Assembly: GCA_964370005.1 (NCBI GenBank)
Contig: CAYJGR010000089.1
Location: forward strand, 1-6,378
Origin: Heteroruminococcus sp964370005
Lineage (GTDB): Bacteria; Bacillota; Clostridia; Oscillospirales; Ruminococcaceae
DNA: 6,378 nt
Reading direction: 5' to 3'
The translations under genes were made by a program, and so were the position numbers. Under the pieces are notes generated by a model, which saw only the letters and a list, made by a program, of their open reading frames with translations, searched no databases and was not told the DNA's origin. Of the stretch, positions 5,819-6,378 are shown piece after piece. Position 1 is the stretch's first letter. Each line of letters opens with the position of its first letter.

Positions 5819-6378
5819 ATGAATATAACAATAGTAGGTGGCGGAAAAATTGGGTATTATCTCGCCCGCACCCTTGTGGAGGAGGGACACACCCCCCGCA
5901 TGATCGAGGTTGACCCTGTGCTGAGCAAACGTATTGCAAATGAGCTTAATATATCGGTGTTTTGTGGGGATGGCACAAGTATAAAGATGTTGGAGCTTGC
6001 AAAGACCGAGCAGAGTGAGCGATTTATCAGTGTGACCGGCAAGGATGAAAATAATTTGGTGGCTTGCCAACTTGCAAAGCGGGTGTTCGGGGTGCCTATA
6101 ACGGTGGCCAGAGCCAACAACCCTAAAAATGTTGAGGTTATGACCCGCCTGGGGGTGGATGCCCCCATTTCAAGCACGGCCAATATCGCCGCAATAATTC
6201 AGCGTGAGGTCGATGCCTCGGCCATAAATCATATTGTCAGCCTAAACCGAGGAGACGCCTCTATAAATGAGATCACCCTACCCGAAGACTTTACAAAAAA
6301 CGGTATAAGTCTTATGCAGTTACAACTTCCCTCGACCGCCGTCATAGTTTCAATCACAAGGAATGGCAAGCTTATAAT
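5819..6378 (+). CDS. trkA: TrkA/KtrA-type RCK potassium-channel regulatory subunit (second, cut by window end)
   Basis: An open frame of 186 codons that runs off the right edge without a stop. The Rossmann domain (about 1-130) has G7-G-G-K-I-G12, the acidic residue E30 followed by V-D-P, and the G50-D51-G-T motif that the upstream protein lacks. TGKDENNLVACQLAK (73-87) and ARANNPKNVEVMTRLGVDAP follow the family pattern. An RCK_C domain begins at about residue 135 and is incomplete; some 30 more residues would be expected. The GAGAGGAGGGG stretch (5801-5811) overlaps the stop of the upstream gene and places GGAGG 9 bases before this ATG, so translation of the two is closely linked. Sequence divergence from its neighbour is large outside the motifs, so this is an old paralogue, not a recent duplicate. 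It probably pairs with the first subunit on a TrkH-type channel. Confidence 0.9.
   Translation, partial: MNITIVGGGKIGYYLARTLVEEGHTPRMIEVDPVLSKRIANELNISVFCGDGTSIKMLELAKTEQSERFISVTGKDENNLVACQLAKRVFGVPITVARANNPKNVEVMTRLGVDAPISSTANIAAIIQREVDASAINHIVSLNRGDASINEITLPEDFTKNGISLMQLQLPSTAVIVSITRNGKLI

Overview
The window reads as ordinary chromosome of an anaerobic Firmicute, most likely an uncultured gut-type Clostridia. The basis is strong AGGAG-type ribosome sites, Gram-positive-style gene sets (Tex, tandem TrkA/RCK proteins, acetate-kinase-family enzyme), AT-rich intergenic DNA between coding regions of mixed composition, and intergenic repeat fragments of a kind I recall from Clostridia genomes. 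The taxonomic call is inference; there is no rRNA or tRNA to anchor it.

Layout, left to right. A small secreted lipoprotein gene (4-513) opens the window. It is followed by a 164-base intergenic stretch (514-677) that is almost wholly hairpins and contains a 126-base unit with perfect 12-base inverted ends. Next come two same-strand genes 23 bases apart: a divergent acetate/propionate-family kinase (678-1859) and an HD-domain phosphohydrolase (1883-2551). A perfect 16-bp stem terminator (2573-2608) separates this pair from the convergent gene tex (2625-4772, minus strand), a full-length Tex-family nucleic-acid-binding protein.

A 409-base intergenic region (4773-5181) lies between tex and a divergent plus-strand operon. 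It holds, in order, AT-rich DNA with candidate tex promoters, a mosaic of short repeats and hairpins (about 4902-5055), a candidate plus-strand promoter whose -35 overlaps the edge of that mosaic, and a leader with a GC-rich hairpin. Two tandem TrkA/RCK genes follow: one complete (5182-5802) and one cut by the window edge (5819-6378). They look like paired cytoplasmic NAD-binding gating subunits of a Trk/Ktr potassium channel. The membrane subunit (TrkH/KtrB) is expected just outside the window but is not seen.

No clear new defence, mobile or biosynthetic system is present. The points most worth a second look are the altered active site of the acetate-kinase homologue, the hairpin-packed element before it, the repeat mosaic that supplies part of a promoter, and the asymmetry of the two RCK proteins.
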